Part shown: one piece after another, positions 8,259-15,545 of the stretch
Position numbering within the stretch: the first letter of the stretch is position 1
Layout: every line of letters starts with the position of its first letter
NCBI GenBank assembly: GCA_038889235.1
Contig: JAWAHN010000002.1
Span: forward strand, 371,300 to 435,299
Direction: 5' to 3'
DNA: 64,000 nt
Source: Candidatus Jordarchaeales archaeon
Lineage (GTDB): Archaea > Asgardarchaeota > Jordiarchaeia > Jordiarchaeales > Freyrarchaeaceae
Translations under genes and position numbers: made by a program
Notes under the pieces: model-generated
Databases searched by the model: none
The model's input: only the letters and a program-made list of their open reading frames with translations
Told to the model about the DNA's origin: nothing

Positions 8259-9905
8259 ATGACGAAGTACGTCATGGTGACCGGTGGAGTTATGTCTGGT
8301 ATAGGTAAGGGAGTTACAACGGCCTCCATAGGGAAGCTTTTCCAGTTTAGGAACTACGACGTCGACGTGATAAAAATCGACCCCTACCTCAACGTTGACC
8401 CGGGAACTCTTAACCCCGTTGAGCACGGAGAAATTTTCATAACGGAAGAGGTCTGGGAGTTTAAGCCCGTTGAAGGTTTTAAGCTAACAATCTCGGAGCT
8501 AGACCAAGACTTCGGCACCTATGAGCGCTTTCTAGGGAAGACCGTCTCGCCAGAGCAGAACATAACCTCCGGCCAAGTCTACTTGACAGTAATACTTCAG
8601 GAGAGGCGTGGCGAGTTTCTCGGAAAGACTATCCAGATAATACCGCACATAACCGATGAGATAAAGAGAAGGATAAGGACTGTAGCAGAGAAGAAGAAAC
8701 CAGATGTGCTACTTATAGAGATCGGTGGGACCGTTGGAGACATAGAAGCGATGCCCTACCTGGAAGCTGTAAGACAGTTTAGGTTGGAAGAAGGAAAGAA
8801 CAAGACCGCTCTGGTTCACGTCACATATGTTCCCTTCCTAGAGACGGTTAAGCAGCAGAAGTCCAAGCCCACGCAGCACAGTGTAAGAACGCTCCAAGGA
8901 ATGGGCCTACAGCCGGACGTTATAGTGTGCAGGTCTGAGAAGCCCCTGACCGAGGACGTGAAGAGGAAACTTAGCCTTTACTGCAACGTACCCCCTGAGG
9001 CAGTTATATCAAACCCTGACATAGACATCGTGTATAAGCTCCCCCTGTTGTTTGAAGAGCAGGGGCTAGGAGACTACCTATGCAACTTGTTAGGCTTACC
9101 CCCAAAGGCTCCAGACACGGAGAAGTGGAGGAAGCTCGTGTCGCTTTACGAGAACACTAGAGAAGTCGTTAGGATAGCTATGCCTGGAAAGTACACGCAA
9201 ATAGTGGACAGCTACATCAGCATTAACGAGGCCATAAGGCATGCGGCTGCCTTTTTCGGGGCGCGGCCTTACATAGAGTGGATAGACGCCTCACTTTTCG
9301 AGGAAGACCCTGGGAAGGTCGAGCTACTTGACTCGTTTGACGGAATCCTACTAACTCCGGGGTTTGGTGTGAGGGGCGTTGAGGGAATGATCCTCGCCGC
9401 AGAGTATGCCATAGAGGAAAAGATACCCTACCTCGGAATATGCTTCGGAGGACAGCTGCTCTTCATAGCCTTCTGCAGGAGCGTCCTTGGTTTAAGGAAT
9501 GCTAATAGCTCCGAGGTAGACCCGAACACCCCCTACCCCGTAGTAGACCTCCTGCCTGAACAGAAGAACGTCAAGGATAAGGGAGGCACAATGCGCCTAG
9601 GCGGGCACAAAGTTTACATAGTTAGGGGGAGCAAACTTTGGGAGGCTTACAAGCAGGATGTTGTCGTCGAGCGCTTCAGGCACAGGTACCACATAATACC
9701 CGAGTACGCTCGAAAAGCAGAAGAGGCTGGCCTCAGGGTCTCGGCCTACGATGCGACGGGCAAAATAATAAACGCCATAGAGCTCGAAGAAGGGTGGCTT
9801 GTCGGCGTACAGTTCCACCCGGAGTTCAAGAGCAGGCCGGATAATCCAAGCCCGGTATACAAGGCCTTCATAGAGGCTTCACTCAAAAGAAGGAAGAAAG
9901 TGTAA
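8259..9905 (+). CDS. pyrG: CTP synthase
   Basis: It makes CTP from UTP, ATP and glutamine. The amidoligase domain (residues 1 to about 280) has the P-loop G-G-V-M-S-G-I-G-K-G and C-R-S-E-K-P-L. The glutaminase domain has the nucleophile in G-I-C-F-G-G-Q and F-H-P-E-F near the C-terminus, so the GATase triad is present. Two oddities stand out. Between H-G-E (residue 58) and Y-E-R-F (residue 88) there are about 12 more residues than in the E. coli enzyme as I recall it, in the ATP/Mg loop. The oxyanion loop reads L-T-P-G-F-G in place of V-P-G-G-F-G. Length is 548 aa. Confidence 0.95.
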   Translation: MTKYVMVTGGVMSGIGKGVTTASIGKLFQFRNYDVDVIKIDPYLNVDPGTLNPVEHGEIFITEEVWEFKPVEGFKLTISELDQDFGTYERFLGKTVSPEQNITSGQVYLTVILQERRGEFLGKTIQIIPHITDEIKRRIRTVAEKKKPDVLLIEIGGTVGDIEAMPYLEAVRQFRLEEGKNKTALVHVTYVPFLETVKQQKSKPTQHSVRTLQGMGLQPDVIVCRSEKPLTEDVKRKLSLYCNVPPEAVISNPDIDIVYKLPLLFEEQGLGDYLCNLLGLPPKAPDTEKWRKLVSLYENTREVVRIAMPGKYTQIVDSYISINEAIRHAAAFFGARPYIEWIDASLFEEDPGKVELLDSFDGILLTPGFGVRGVEGMILAAEYAIEEKIPYLGICFGGQLLFIAFCRSVLGLRNANSSEVDPNTPYPVVDLLPEQKNVKDKGGTMRLGGHKVYIVRGSKLWEAYKQDVVVERFRHRYHIIPEYARKAEEAGLRVSAYDATGKIINAIELEEGWLVGVQFHPEFKSRPDNPSPVYKAFIEASLKRRKKV

Positions 9906-9911
9906 CATCAT

Positions 9912-11240
9912 CTAAGGTATCTCGATGTACTCATAAGCCTCGGTGACCGAGTCAAAGCAGTAGTGCACTTTCTGGTAGTCTCTCCTAAACTCAGCAACCT
10001 CTCCCCTCACTTTCTCCGGGTCCTCCCTGTCCCTTATAACTCTCGCTATGAACTCCGCTATCCGCTTCATCTCGCCCTCCTTCATGCCTATCCTTGTCAC
10101 CTCGCTGGTTCCCAACCTTATCCCACCGGGGTTAATGTAGCTGCGCCCCGCACTTGTGTCCCAGGGGAGGAGGTTTCTGTTCACAATTATACCCGCTCTC
10201 TCAAGTAGTCTCTCTATGTCCCCGCCCAACCCCACCTCTCCCTCAAACTCGCTGACGTCCATCACTATTGTGTGCGACTCGGTGAACCCTTTATGCTTCC
10301 CTAACACGTTGAACCCCTCGTCGTGAAGCCATTTAGCTAGGGCTTTCGCGTTCCTGATGACCTGGCCAGCATATTCTCTCCCATACTTCATGAACTCGGC
10401 CAATGCTATCGCCAGCGCCGCGACGTTGTGGAGGTGGTGGTTGCTCGTCAACCCCGGGAAAACCGCCCTCTTAATTGCTTCAGCGTACTCTTCCTTTGCT
10501 GCTATTAATCCATGTTGCGGGCCAGGTAGGGTTTTATGTGTGCTCATGGACATGACGTCGGCTCCTTCTCTCAAAGGGTCTTGGAAGTAGCCTGCCGCTA
10601 TGAGCCCCGCCACGTGCGCCGCGTCGTATGCCACGTAGGCTCCAACGTCCCTAGCCACCTTGGACAGCTCCCTAACTGGGTGAGGGAAGAGGAAGACCGA
10701 GGCGCCGAAGAGCAAGAGCTTGGGTTTAACGCTAACTATTTTCTCAGCCGAGGCTTCAACGTCTATGTTCATCTCCTCCTTATTAAAGACGAAGTATTCC
10801 ACGTTAAGCCCATGAACAGCGCCAGCGGTTCCACCTAAGAAGCGTCCATCCCTAGTCTTGAGGGCGCCGTGACTTATGTGCCCACCATTCGGTATGGAGA
10901 GAGCCATCATAGTGTCCCCGGGCCTCGTAAAAGCTGTGTAGACTGCTAGGTTCGCCACGACGCCGCTCACAGGGCGTACATCCACGAACTCGGCTCTGAA
11001 AAGCTTCTTCGCAAGCTCGATACATATGAGTTCAACCTCATCTATGTACTTGCAGCCCGCGTAGACGCGCTCTCCTGGCCACCCTTCAGCATACCTGTGA
11101 GCAAAATCGCAGAGCAGCGCTTCACGAACGGCGGGACTTGTCACATTCTCGCTAGCTATAAGGGGAATGCACTCCCTGAAAAACGAATGGTGCTGCTTCA
11201 TCAAGCTCCTCACTTTTGCATATGCCTCGTCAGGGTTCAA
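9912..11240 (-). CDS. glyA: Serine hydroxymethyltransferase
   Basis: This PLP enzyme interconverts serine and glycine with transfer of a one-carbon unit to a pterin carrier. It has I-P-L-I-A-S-E-N-V near the N-terminus, H-R-Y-A-E-G-W-P, Y-D-A-A-H-V-A-G and the lysine-bearing S-T-H-K-T-L-P-G-P-Q-H-G. A TTG at 11255 opens the frame, but GGAGGT lies 6 nt before the TTG at 11240, giving a 442-aa product starting M-N-P-D-E-A. It is convergent with pyrG (6-bp gap) and divergent from the membrane protein at 11364. Confidence 0.95.
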   Translation of the reverse strand: MNPDEAYAKVRSLMKQHHSFFRECIPLIASENVTSPAVREALLCDFAHRYAEGWPGERVYAGCKYIDEVELICIELAKKLFRAEFVDVRPVSGVVANLAVYTAFTRPGDTMMALSIPNGGHISHGALKTRDGRFLGGTAGAVHGLNVEYFVFNKEEMNIDVEASAEKIVSVKPKLLLFGASVFLFPHPVRELSKVARDVGAYVAYDAAHVAGLIAAGYFQDPLREGADVMSMSTHKTLPGPQHGLIAAKEEYAEAIKRAVFPGLTSNHHLHNVAALAIALAEFMKYGREYAGQVIRNAKALAKWLHDEGFNVLGKHKGFTESHTIVMDVSEFEGEVGLGGDIERLLERAGIIVNRNLLPWDTSAGRSYINPGGIRLGTSEVTRIGMKEGEMKRIAEFIARVIRDREDPEKVRGEVAEFRRDYQKVHYCFDSVTEAYEYIEIP

Positions 11241-11363
11241 TGTTAAACCTCCCAATAGACAATATCAGTTTCTGCAAGAAGCTGTATATTTACCAAAAAA
11301 TAACCTTTATAAAAATTGTTTTGCGTTATAAAGCAGGAGACGGGGGATAAGGTAGGGGGATAA

Positions 11364-12437
11364 ATGAGCGCTCTTTATTTGAAGCGTCGCCTGTTACTTG
11401 TGTTGCTCGGAGTATGGAACGCTGAAGTGGTTTCCATGGGGACTTTCTTCTACGAGTTCGCACACCCATCGAACATCTTCGTCACATTCATGTACTACGC
11501 ACTCCACTTTCTGATAATAGAAGACTTGTACTCCCGCTTTAAACTAACCTACCGTGACCTGCTCCTAATAGGTATAATCTTCGGCCTTCTCGAAGAGGGG
11601 GTTCTAACTTTAACGTTCTACATGCCTGTAACCGAGTGGCTTAAAGCCGGCTACGGGCGCTTCTTCGGAATAAACACGGTTTGGGCAACATTCCTAACAT
11701 TCTTCCACGCTGTGTACACTATAACACTAACGTTCATGATAGTTGATAGGTTCTTTCCGAGAAGCTTCACTCCCTTCTTAAACAAGAAGACGTACGTTCC
11801 AGTTATAGCCTACCTCTTGGTGCTCTACTCAGGCAACCCACTCCACGTGGTTTCCGTCGTACTACCCTCTCAACTACACTTTAACTTCAAGCCTAGGCTG
11901 GAAGCTCTACTCATAGTGGCATCCTTAATTGTGATACTGACACTCATAACAGTCAGACGTGTTAGGAGGACGTTGAACTTCAAAGACGAAGCAGCCGCCC
12001 ACCCGTCGCCCCCAAGCAGACGCCTGTTAGTCTCAGACGCCACCATAGTCCTACTAATGTCGGCACTCTGGTGGATTCCCTACATGTACAGTTATGAGGG
12101 GTTCCCCGAACTGCTAGCTTTGGTCTACGTGCTCGCTCTAGCCACCTTGTTTCCATCCGCCTTCACATGGTACGTTAAGCGAAAGGGTGGGCTTAGCGAG
12201 AAAAGAATAATGGTCGTAACTGCGTCGATAATCTCGTTTTACGTGTCTCTTAGCGCGTACTGCTACTTCCTTTCACACGACTACATTTCGGTGGTAGTCG
12301 TACTGATCACCCTTATATTAGAACTCGAAATTGCGCTCAAGCGGCCGGTGCTAATCAACTTCCTCTCACTCGTAGGGAGAAAAGCTGCTTCAGTGGTGAA
12401 AAAGGAAGCCAGACCGCTGGAAGAATCCCAAGATTAG
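11364..12437 (+). CDS. Polytopic membrane protein of unknown function
   Basis: The 357-aa protein has about nine or ten hydrophobic segments and no recognised transporter signature. A membrane segment carries G-L-L-E-E-G and a later one F-F-H-A-V-Y. An EE pair and a His in membrane helices recall CAAX-type (CPBP) intramembrane proteases, but the remaining CPBP motifs are not clear, so I do not assign it. The ATG follows AGGGGGA at a short distance. The C-terminus is a basic cytoplasmic tail (R-K-A-A-S-V-V-K-K-E-A-R). Confidence 0.6.
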   Translation: MSALYLKRRLLLVLLGVWNAEVVSMGTFFYEFAHPSNIFVTFMYYALHFLIIEDLYSRFKLTYRDLLLIGIIFGLLEEGVLTLTFYMPVTEWLKAGYGRFFGINTVWATFLTFFHAVYTITLTFMIVDRFFPRSFTPFLNKKTYVPVIAYLLVLYSGNPLHVVSVVLPSQLHFNFKPRLEALLIVASLIVILTLITVRRVRRTLNFKDEAAAHPSPPSRRLLVSDATIVLLMSALWWIPYMYSYEGFPELLALVYVLALATLFPSAFTWYVKRKGGLSEKRIMVVTASIISFYVSLSAYCYFLSHDYISVVVVLITLILELEIALKRPVLINFLSLVGRKAASVVKKEARPLEESQD

Positions 12438-12571
12438 TTTAGACGTTACAGAGCTTGGAGAAACTGGTGGAGCATCACACGGTTGCCGGTGAATCCTCCA
12501 ATTAACACAAACTCATTTATATCACTGCTCACACTTCCCGGTAACTTGAACCAGAACGAGAAAGACTGCTG

Positions 12572-12733
12572 GTGGGGCTTGGAAGGTTGCCTTACAGGTT
12601 GAAGGAGGTTAAATGCCCAAAATGCGGACATGAATTCCTTAAGGTCCTCCCCGTGGACTGCGAAAAAAGCTCTTTCCTATGTGTCCACTGCTACTGGGAG
12701 GAGAAAGGCATAAAGACCTCTAGGAAAACTTGA
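12572..12733 (+). CDS. Small zinc-ribbon protein
   Basis: A short frame encodes about 44-53 residues with two CxxC knuckles: C-P-K-C-G-H near the start and C-V-H-C-Y-W about 20 residues later. The spacing and the K-C-P-K-C-G-H-E-F wording are those of a zinc ribbon. The start is uncertain: GTG 12572, TTG 12587 or TTG 12599. It ends convergently inside the tail of the E1-like gene (14-bp overlap). It could assist the neighbouring modifier system, bind nucleic acid, or be independent; no function can be assigned. Confidence 0.55.
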   Translation: MGLGRLPYRLKEVKCPKCGHEFLKVLPVDCEKSSFLCVHCYWEEKGIKTSRKT

Positions 12734-13715
12734 CTCTTACTTTGATAGGCTTTTCCCTAACTTGGTTGTATACGAAGAGTGTGTCTCCCTCCTTTACCAC
12801 TTGCCCCACAACCTCTTCGTCACTCAAAATTTTTGCCGAGTGGACAATCTTTACAGGCTCTCTCAGACCCCATGCGGCTTTCACTCTTTCCTTGAAGCTT
12901 CCAACAGTCTCATCTGGGTCAAGCGCGAACTCAACACCCCTAGTGGCGTATTCCTCTCCACACACCACGCACTTCGGATTTCTCTCTAGCTCGACTAGAG
13001 TGAACGAGCCACTCAACCCGTCATAAAAGAGGTACCCGTTAAATGGTTTAACTCCCAGTAAAACTTTAACGGTTTCCTGCGCCTGTATCCCCCCTACCAC
13101 GCAGCTGACCGTCACGACAGCAGGCGTCCACTCTTTGATACCTGTGTTCGCAGCTCTCCTCCTCTCTCCGGCGGGAGTGCATTCCTGCGCCAGCCTTTCT
13201 TTCGAAACAAGTGGCTGACACTCGAGACATGGCGTAACATATGGTACTACAACTTGGACATTACCCCACCATCCGTAAATTCCGCCGTGGATTAACGGCT
13301 TCTCCATTTCTATAGCTAGTGAATTTAGCCATCGTCTGGCTTCTAACGTGTCGAGCCCATCCACTATCACGTCACACCTCTTATACTCGCTCTTTGGAAC
13401 CTCGGCTATGTCCCTGGGGAACGCTTTGACCGCCACGTCCGGGTTCACCTTGCTGAGGAAATCCGCAGCAGCCTCAGCCTTGTTACGCCCTACGTCGCTC
13501 TCCCTGAAAAGGAGCTGCCTGTTAAGGTTAGAGACTTCTACAACATCGTAGTCGGCTAAGACTAGCTCCCCTACGCCTACCATCGCTAGGTTTAACGCTA
13601 CGACAGAACCTAGGGCACCCACTCCGGCAATGAAAACCCTCGAACACCTAATCTTTTCCTGGTTCCATCCTTCAATGAGACGCTGTCTGTGATACCTTTC
13701 TTCCTCGCCCGACAA
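12720..13715 (-). CDS. Ubiquitin-activating E1-like enzyme
   Basis: The 331-aa adenylating enzyme of the ThiF/MoeB/E1 family has the nucleotide loop G31-V-G-A-L-G36, D-Y-D with S-N-L-N-R-Q at 62-67 (Asp57, Arg66) and a zinc site from C163-x2-C166 and C249-x2-C252. Cys179 in Q-E-C-T-P-A-G-E is the likely thioester cysteine. After the zinc site, residues of about 258-331 form an extra beta-grasp-like domain resembling the E1 ubiquitin-fold domain that recruits E2, which MoeB and ThiF lack. The start is TTG after GAGGGGTCAC. It lies 12 bp downstream of E2 in the RING-Ub-E2-E1 operon. The family arrangement is known from Caldiarchaeum. Confidence 0.9.
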   Translation of the reverse strand: MSGEEERYHRQRLIEGWNQEKIRCSRVFIAGVGALGSVVALNLAMVGVGELVLADYDVVEVSNLNRQLLFRESDVGRNKAEAAADFLSKVNPDVAVKAFPRDIAEVPKSEYKRCDVIVDGLDTLEARRWLNSLAIEMEKPLIHGGIYGWWGNVQVVVPYVTPCLECQPLVSKERLAQECTPAGERRRAANTGIKEWTPAVVTVSCVVGGIQAQETVKVLLGVKPFNGYLFYDGLSGSFTLVELERNPKCVVCGEEYATRGVEFALDPDETVGSFKERVKAAWGLREPVKIVHSAKILSDEEVVGQVVKEGDTLFVYNQVREKPIKVRVKFS

Positions 13716-13727
13716 CCCGTGACCCCT

Positions 13728-14141
13728 CTACGTTCGGGAAACTCTCTCCCACATTGCGTACTTTTTCACCCACTCTCTTGCTTTCGCCTCGAACTTCTTC
13801 TTGTCCTTAAGCATTTGATTCGCCGCTTCAGTGTTAAGGGGGGAGTGCGGATTCGGAAAATTAAGGAGTGCACGCAAAGCCTCTATTACTCCAACTATTG
13901 TAATATTTGGCGTCCAATCTTTTCCAAGTATTCCTATACACACCTCGGTTCCTTTCACGTTAGGATGCCATATTGGAGTGTTCCACTGCACTTTCGGAGG
14001 CTTGAAGGGATAATCTCTAGGTATAAAAATCTCTATCTCGAAAACTCCTCCATCGTACAGTCCAGTTCCTAGTATCACACCCTTCCAATGCGTGAGGTTG
14101 CCCTCTACAGGCTTAAAGGTCGGCTCCTCTTTCTCCAGCAT
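13728..14141 (-). CDS. Ubiquitin-conjugating E2-like enzyme
   Basis: It has the UBC fold: Y-P-F-K-P-P-K-V, then the H-P-N motif (59-61), the catalytic Cys68 in E-V-C-I-G-I-L and W-T-P seven residues on. These are all the features of an active eukaryotic-type E2. The first in-frame ATG (14141) starts after the family's N-terminal helix. The frame stays open upstream and reads L-T-D-E-Q-F-T-A-R-L-V-Y-E-A-Q before it, which looks like that helix, yet contains no ATG, GTG or TTG. An ATA at 14187-14189 preceded by AAGGGGGG is a candidate unusual start. The E2 accepts Ub from the E1 downstream. Confidence 0.92.
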   Translation of the reverse strand: MLEKEEPTFKPVEGNLTHWKGVILGTGLYDGGVFEIEIFIPRDYPFKPPKVQWNTPIWHPNVKGTEVCIGILGKDWTPNITIVGVIEALRALLNFPNPHSPLNTEAANQMLKDKKKFEAKAREWVKKYAMWERVSRT

Positions 14142-14205
14142 TTGTGCCTCGTAGACTAGACGCGCAGTGAATTGTTCATCGGTAAGTATCTTCCAGCCCC
14201 CCTTG

Positions 14206-14442
14206 TCACCATCCGCCTGTGGTTCGAACGATCACGTAGAGCTTGTCGCCATCCTCAACCCCCAACTCGCCGAGGGTCTTATCGTCGTCCACCTGGTACC
14301 CTCTAAACGCGATGGCTATGACGTCCTCGGAAACCTTCTTTCTCTTTGCAACCTCCTTTTTAAGCTGTTTCACATAGGTGTCAGGCTTGACTTCCAACTC
14401 CCAAGCATCGCCACCTATCGCCGAGACAACCTTTACCTTCAA
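14206..14442 (-). CDS. Ubiquitin-like modifier precursor
   Basis: The 78-aa beta-grasp protein has the ubiquitin order of strands and helix: V-K-P-D-T-Y-V-K-Q-L-K-K-E-V helix region, I-A-F-R-G-Y-Q-V-D-D-D-K-T-L-G-E-L-G-V, and the last strand K-L-Y-V-I-V-R. It ends G76-G77-W78. The di-glycine sits where ubiquitin has it, so one tryptophan must be removed before conjugation. The JAMM protein at 25331-25735 is the obvious candidate protease. It is flanked by RING upstream (17 bp) and E2 downstream. Confidence 0.93.
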   Translation of the reverse strand: MKVKVVSAIGGDAWELEVKPDTYVKQLKKEVAKRKKVSEDVIAIAFRGYQVDDDKTLGELGVEDGDKLYVIVRTTGGW

Positions 14443-14459
14443 CCTTCACCCTCCAAACA

Positions 14460-14690
14460 TTAAGCCTTTAAAACATCCCTTTCTTTAAGACTCTTCTTAC
14501 AGTTGGGGCATAAAGCTTTCACCTTCAGCCACTCCAGAAAGTGGCTTCTATGCCCTATGGCGCCACAGAAAGGACATGCGAGTATGTCCTCGCTCGGTTT
14601 GACCTCACAGAGACACACAACGCACTTTCGATCCCAAAACCACTCTGCAACCACTTTTTTGGTTACCGTGAAGCGGTGCACCAGGAACAC
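14460..14690 (-). CDS. Small RING-type zinc finger protein (E3 candidate)
   Basis: The 76-aa protein has ligands C23-x2-C26, C39-x2-C42, H47-x2-H50 and C61-x2-C64 with F-L-E-W-L between the His pair and the last knuckle, as in RING-H2 fingers (H-x2-C/H-I-x2-W-L ... C-P-x-C). H50 stands where a Cys is usual, and one Cys is extra. This matches the 'small RING finger protein' of the Caldiarchaeum ubiquitin operon. It is the first gene of the four-gene unit. TTTTAGAA at about 14726-14733 (minus strand) is a TATA candidate leaving a short leader. The start codon is GTG. Confidence 0.82.
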   Translation of the reverse strand: MFLVHRFTVTKKVVAEWFWDRKCVVCLCEVKPSEDILACPFCGAIGHRSHFLEWLKVKALCPNCKKSLKERDVLKA

Positions 14691-14773
14691 CGGAGGAATT
14701 TTTCAGGATTAATGAGAGAGAAAGTTCTAAAATTTCTTCTGGAAAAACAATTCACCCAAAACTGAAACGTTGC

Positions 14774-15148
14774 CTACATCATCTGCTCTTGAGTCTTTTG
14801 TTCGGCAAGCTTGTCGAGAACGTATAGTATTGACAGGGCGTTTATCCGCCCTCTAAGGTTTGCTATCGCTATCTTGGTGAGTAATGGGTTTTTCGGAGAA
14901 GCAAGGACGAGTGTTCTATCGGTCACTTTCATTAGAAAGCTGCCGTCATCGTGAACTTCGTCCCCCACCTTCATCTTGTTTAAGGAGACGTTCCTGTATT
15001 TTTTAAGGAGTTCAAGTATGTCCTCTATCTTCCCCTTGACAGCCCATATCCTGAAGCTCTCATCCATTATTGCTATGGCTGAGAGGGAGATGCTCCCAAC
15101 GTTTAACTCGACAAGTCTAATAAACTCCTCTAGTTCATCCTCGTGCAA
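14774..15148 (-). CDS. Roadblock/longin-like small protein (tentative)
   Basis: The 124-aa protein has an alternating strand/helix pattern: I-S-L-S-A-I-A-I-M-D, a helix, then S-F-L-M-K-V-T-D-R-T-L-V-L-A-S, and a C-terminal helix. Such an arrangement is typical of roadblock/LC7 or longin domains that regulate small GTPases; the assignment is by pattern only. It starts 84 bp upstream of the RING gene on the same strand and has its own promoter (CCTAAAATAC around 15222-15231, minus strand) with a perfect palindrome immediately upstream of it. Confidence 0.5.
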   Translation of the reverse strand: MHEDELEEFIRLVELNVGSISLSAIAIMDESFRIWAVKGKIEDILELLKKYRNVSLNKMKVGDEVHDDGSFLMKVTDRTLVLASPKNPLLTKIAIANLRGRINALSILYVLDKLAEQKTQEQMM

Positions 15149-15238
15149 AAGTCCACCTCCATGCGCCAGGGTCCAGAGACCACTCTGTGAGTACCAGAAC
15201 TTTAACCATTAGTATTTCACTAGTATTTTAGGGGGGCT

Positions 15239-15258
15239 CTCGATTACATGTAATCGAG
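15239..15258. promoter_or_regulatory. Perfect 20-bp palindrome, probable operator
   Basis: CTCGATTACATGTAATCGAG is fully self-complementary. On the minus strand it lies directly upstream of CCCCCCTAAAATAC, a BRE/TATA-like element for the gene starting at 15148. That position suits a dimeric DNA-binding activator or repressor. No second copy was noticed in the window. Confidence 0.55.
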
Positions 15259-15390
15259 AAGGAAAATAAATCTTCTAACAAAACCATATCCACCATTACT
15301 TGAACCTGTGAGGATATTCGAAATGTCTCCTGCAGTTTTTAGCTCGGTTAAAAGGCCCGGTTAAACCTGCCCATCTCTCGTGGCCTTCAC

Positions 15391-15540
15391 CTACTTCGCA
15401 TACTTTTCAGGTCTTTCGTCAAACATCTTCTTGCATCCTGGCGCACAGAAGTAGTACGTCTTCCCTTTATACGTGCTCTTCCACCTAGCTTTTTCGACAT
15501 CAACCTCCATTCCGCATACAGGATCCACAGTTTTACCCAC
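15391..15540 (-). CDS. YHS-domain metal-binding protein
   Basis: A 49-aa protein consists of a single YHS domain: V-D-P-V-C-G-M near the start, then Y-Y-F-C-A-P-G-C-K-K-M-F and P-E-K-Y-A. YHS domains occur in heavy-metal ATPases and often stand beside them as separate small proteins. GGAGGTGA, formed by the last codons of copA, precedes the GTG at 15540 by 5 nt, so translation is coupled to the ATPase. It probably binds copper (or a similar soft metal) for the pump; this is inferred from context. Confidence 0.85.
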   Translation of the reverse strand: MGKTVDPVCGMEVDVEKARWKSTYKGKTYYFCAPGCKKMFDERPEKYAK

Positions 15541-15545
15541 ACTCT

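Noticed and set aside
11364..12437. CAAX-protease (CPBP) identity of the membrane protein
   Set aside because: An EE pair and a His are present in helices, but the other CPBP motifs and spacing could not be matched.
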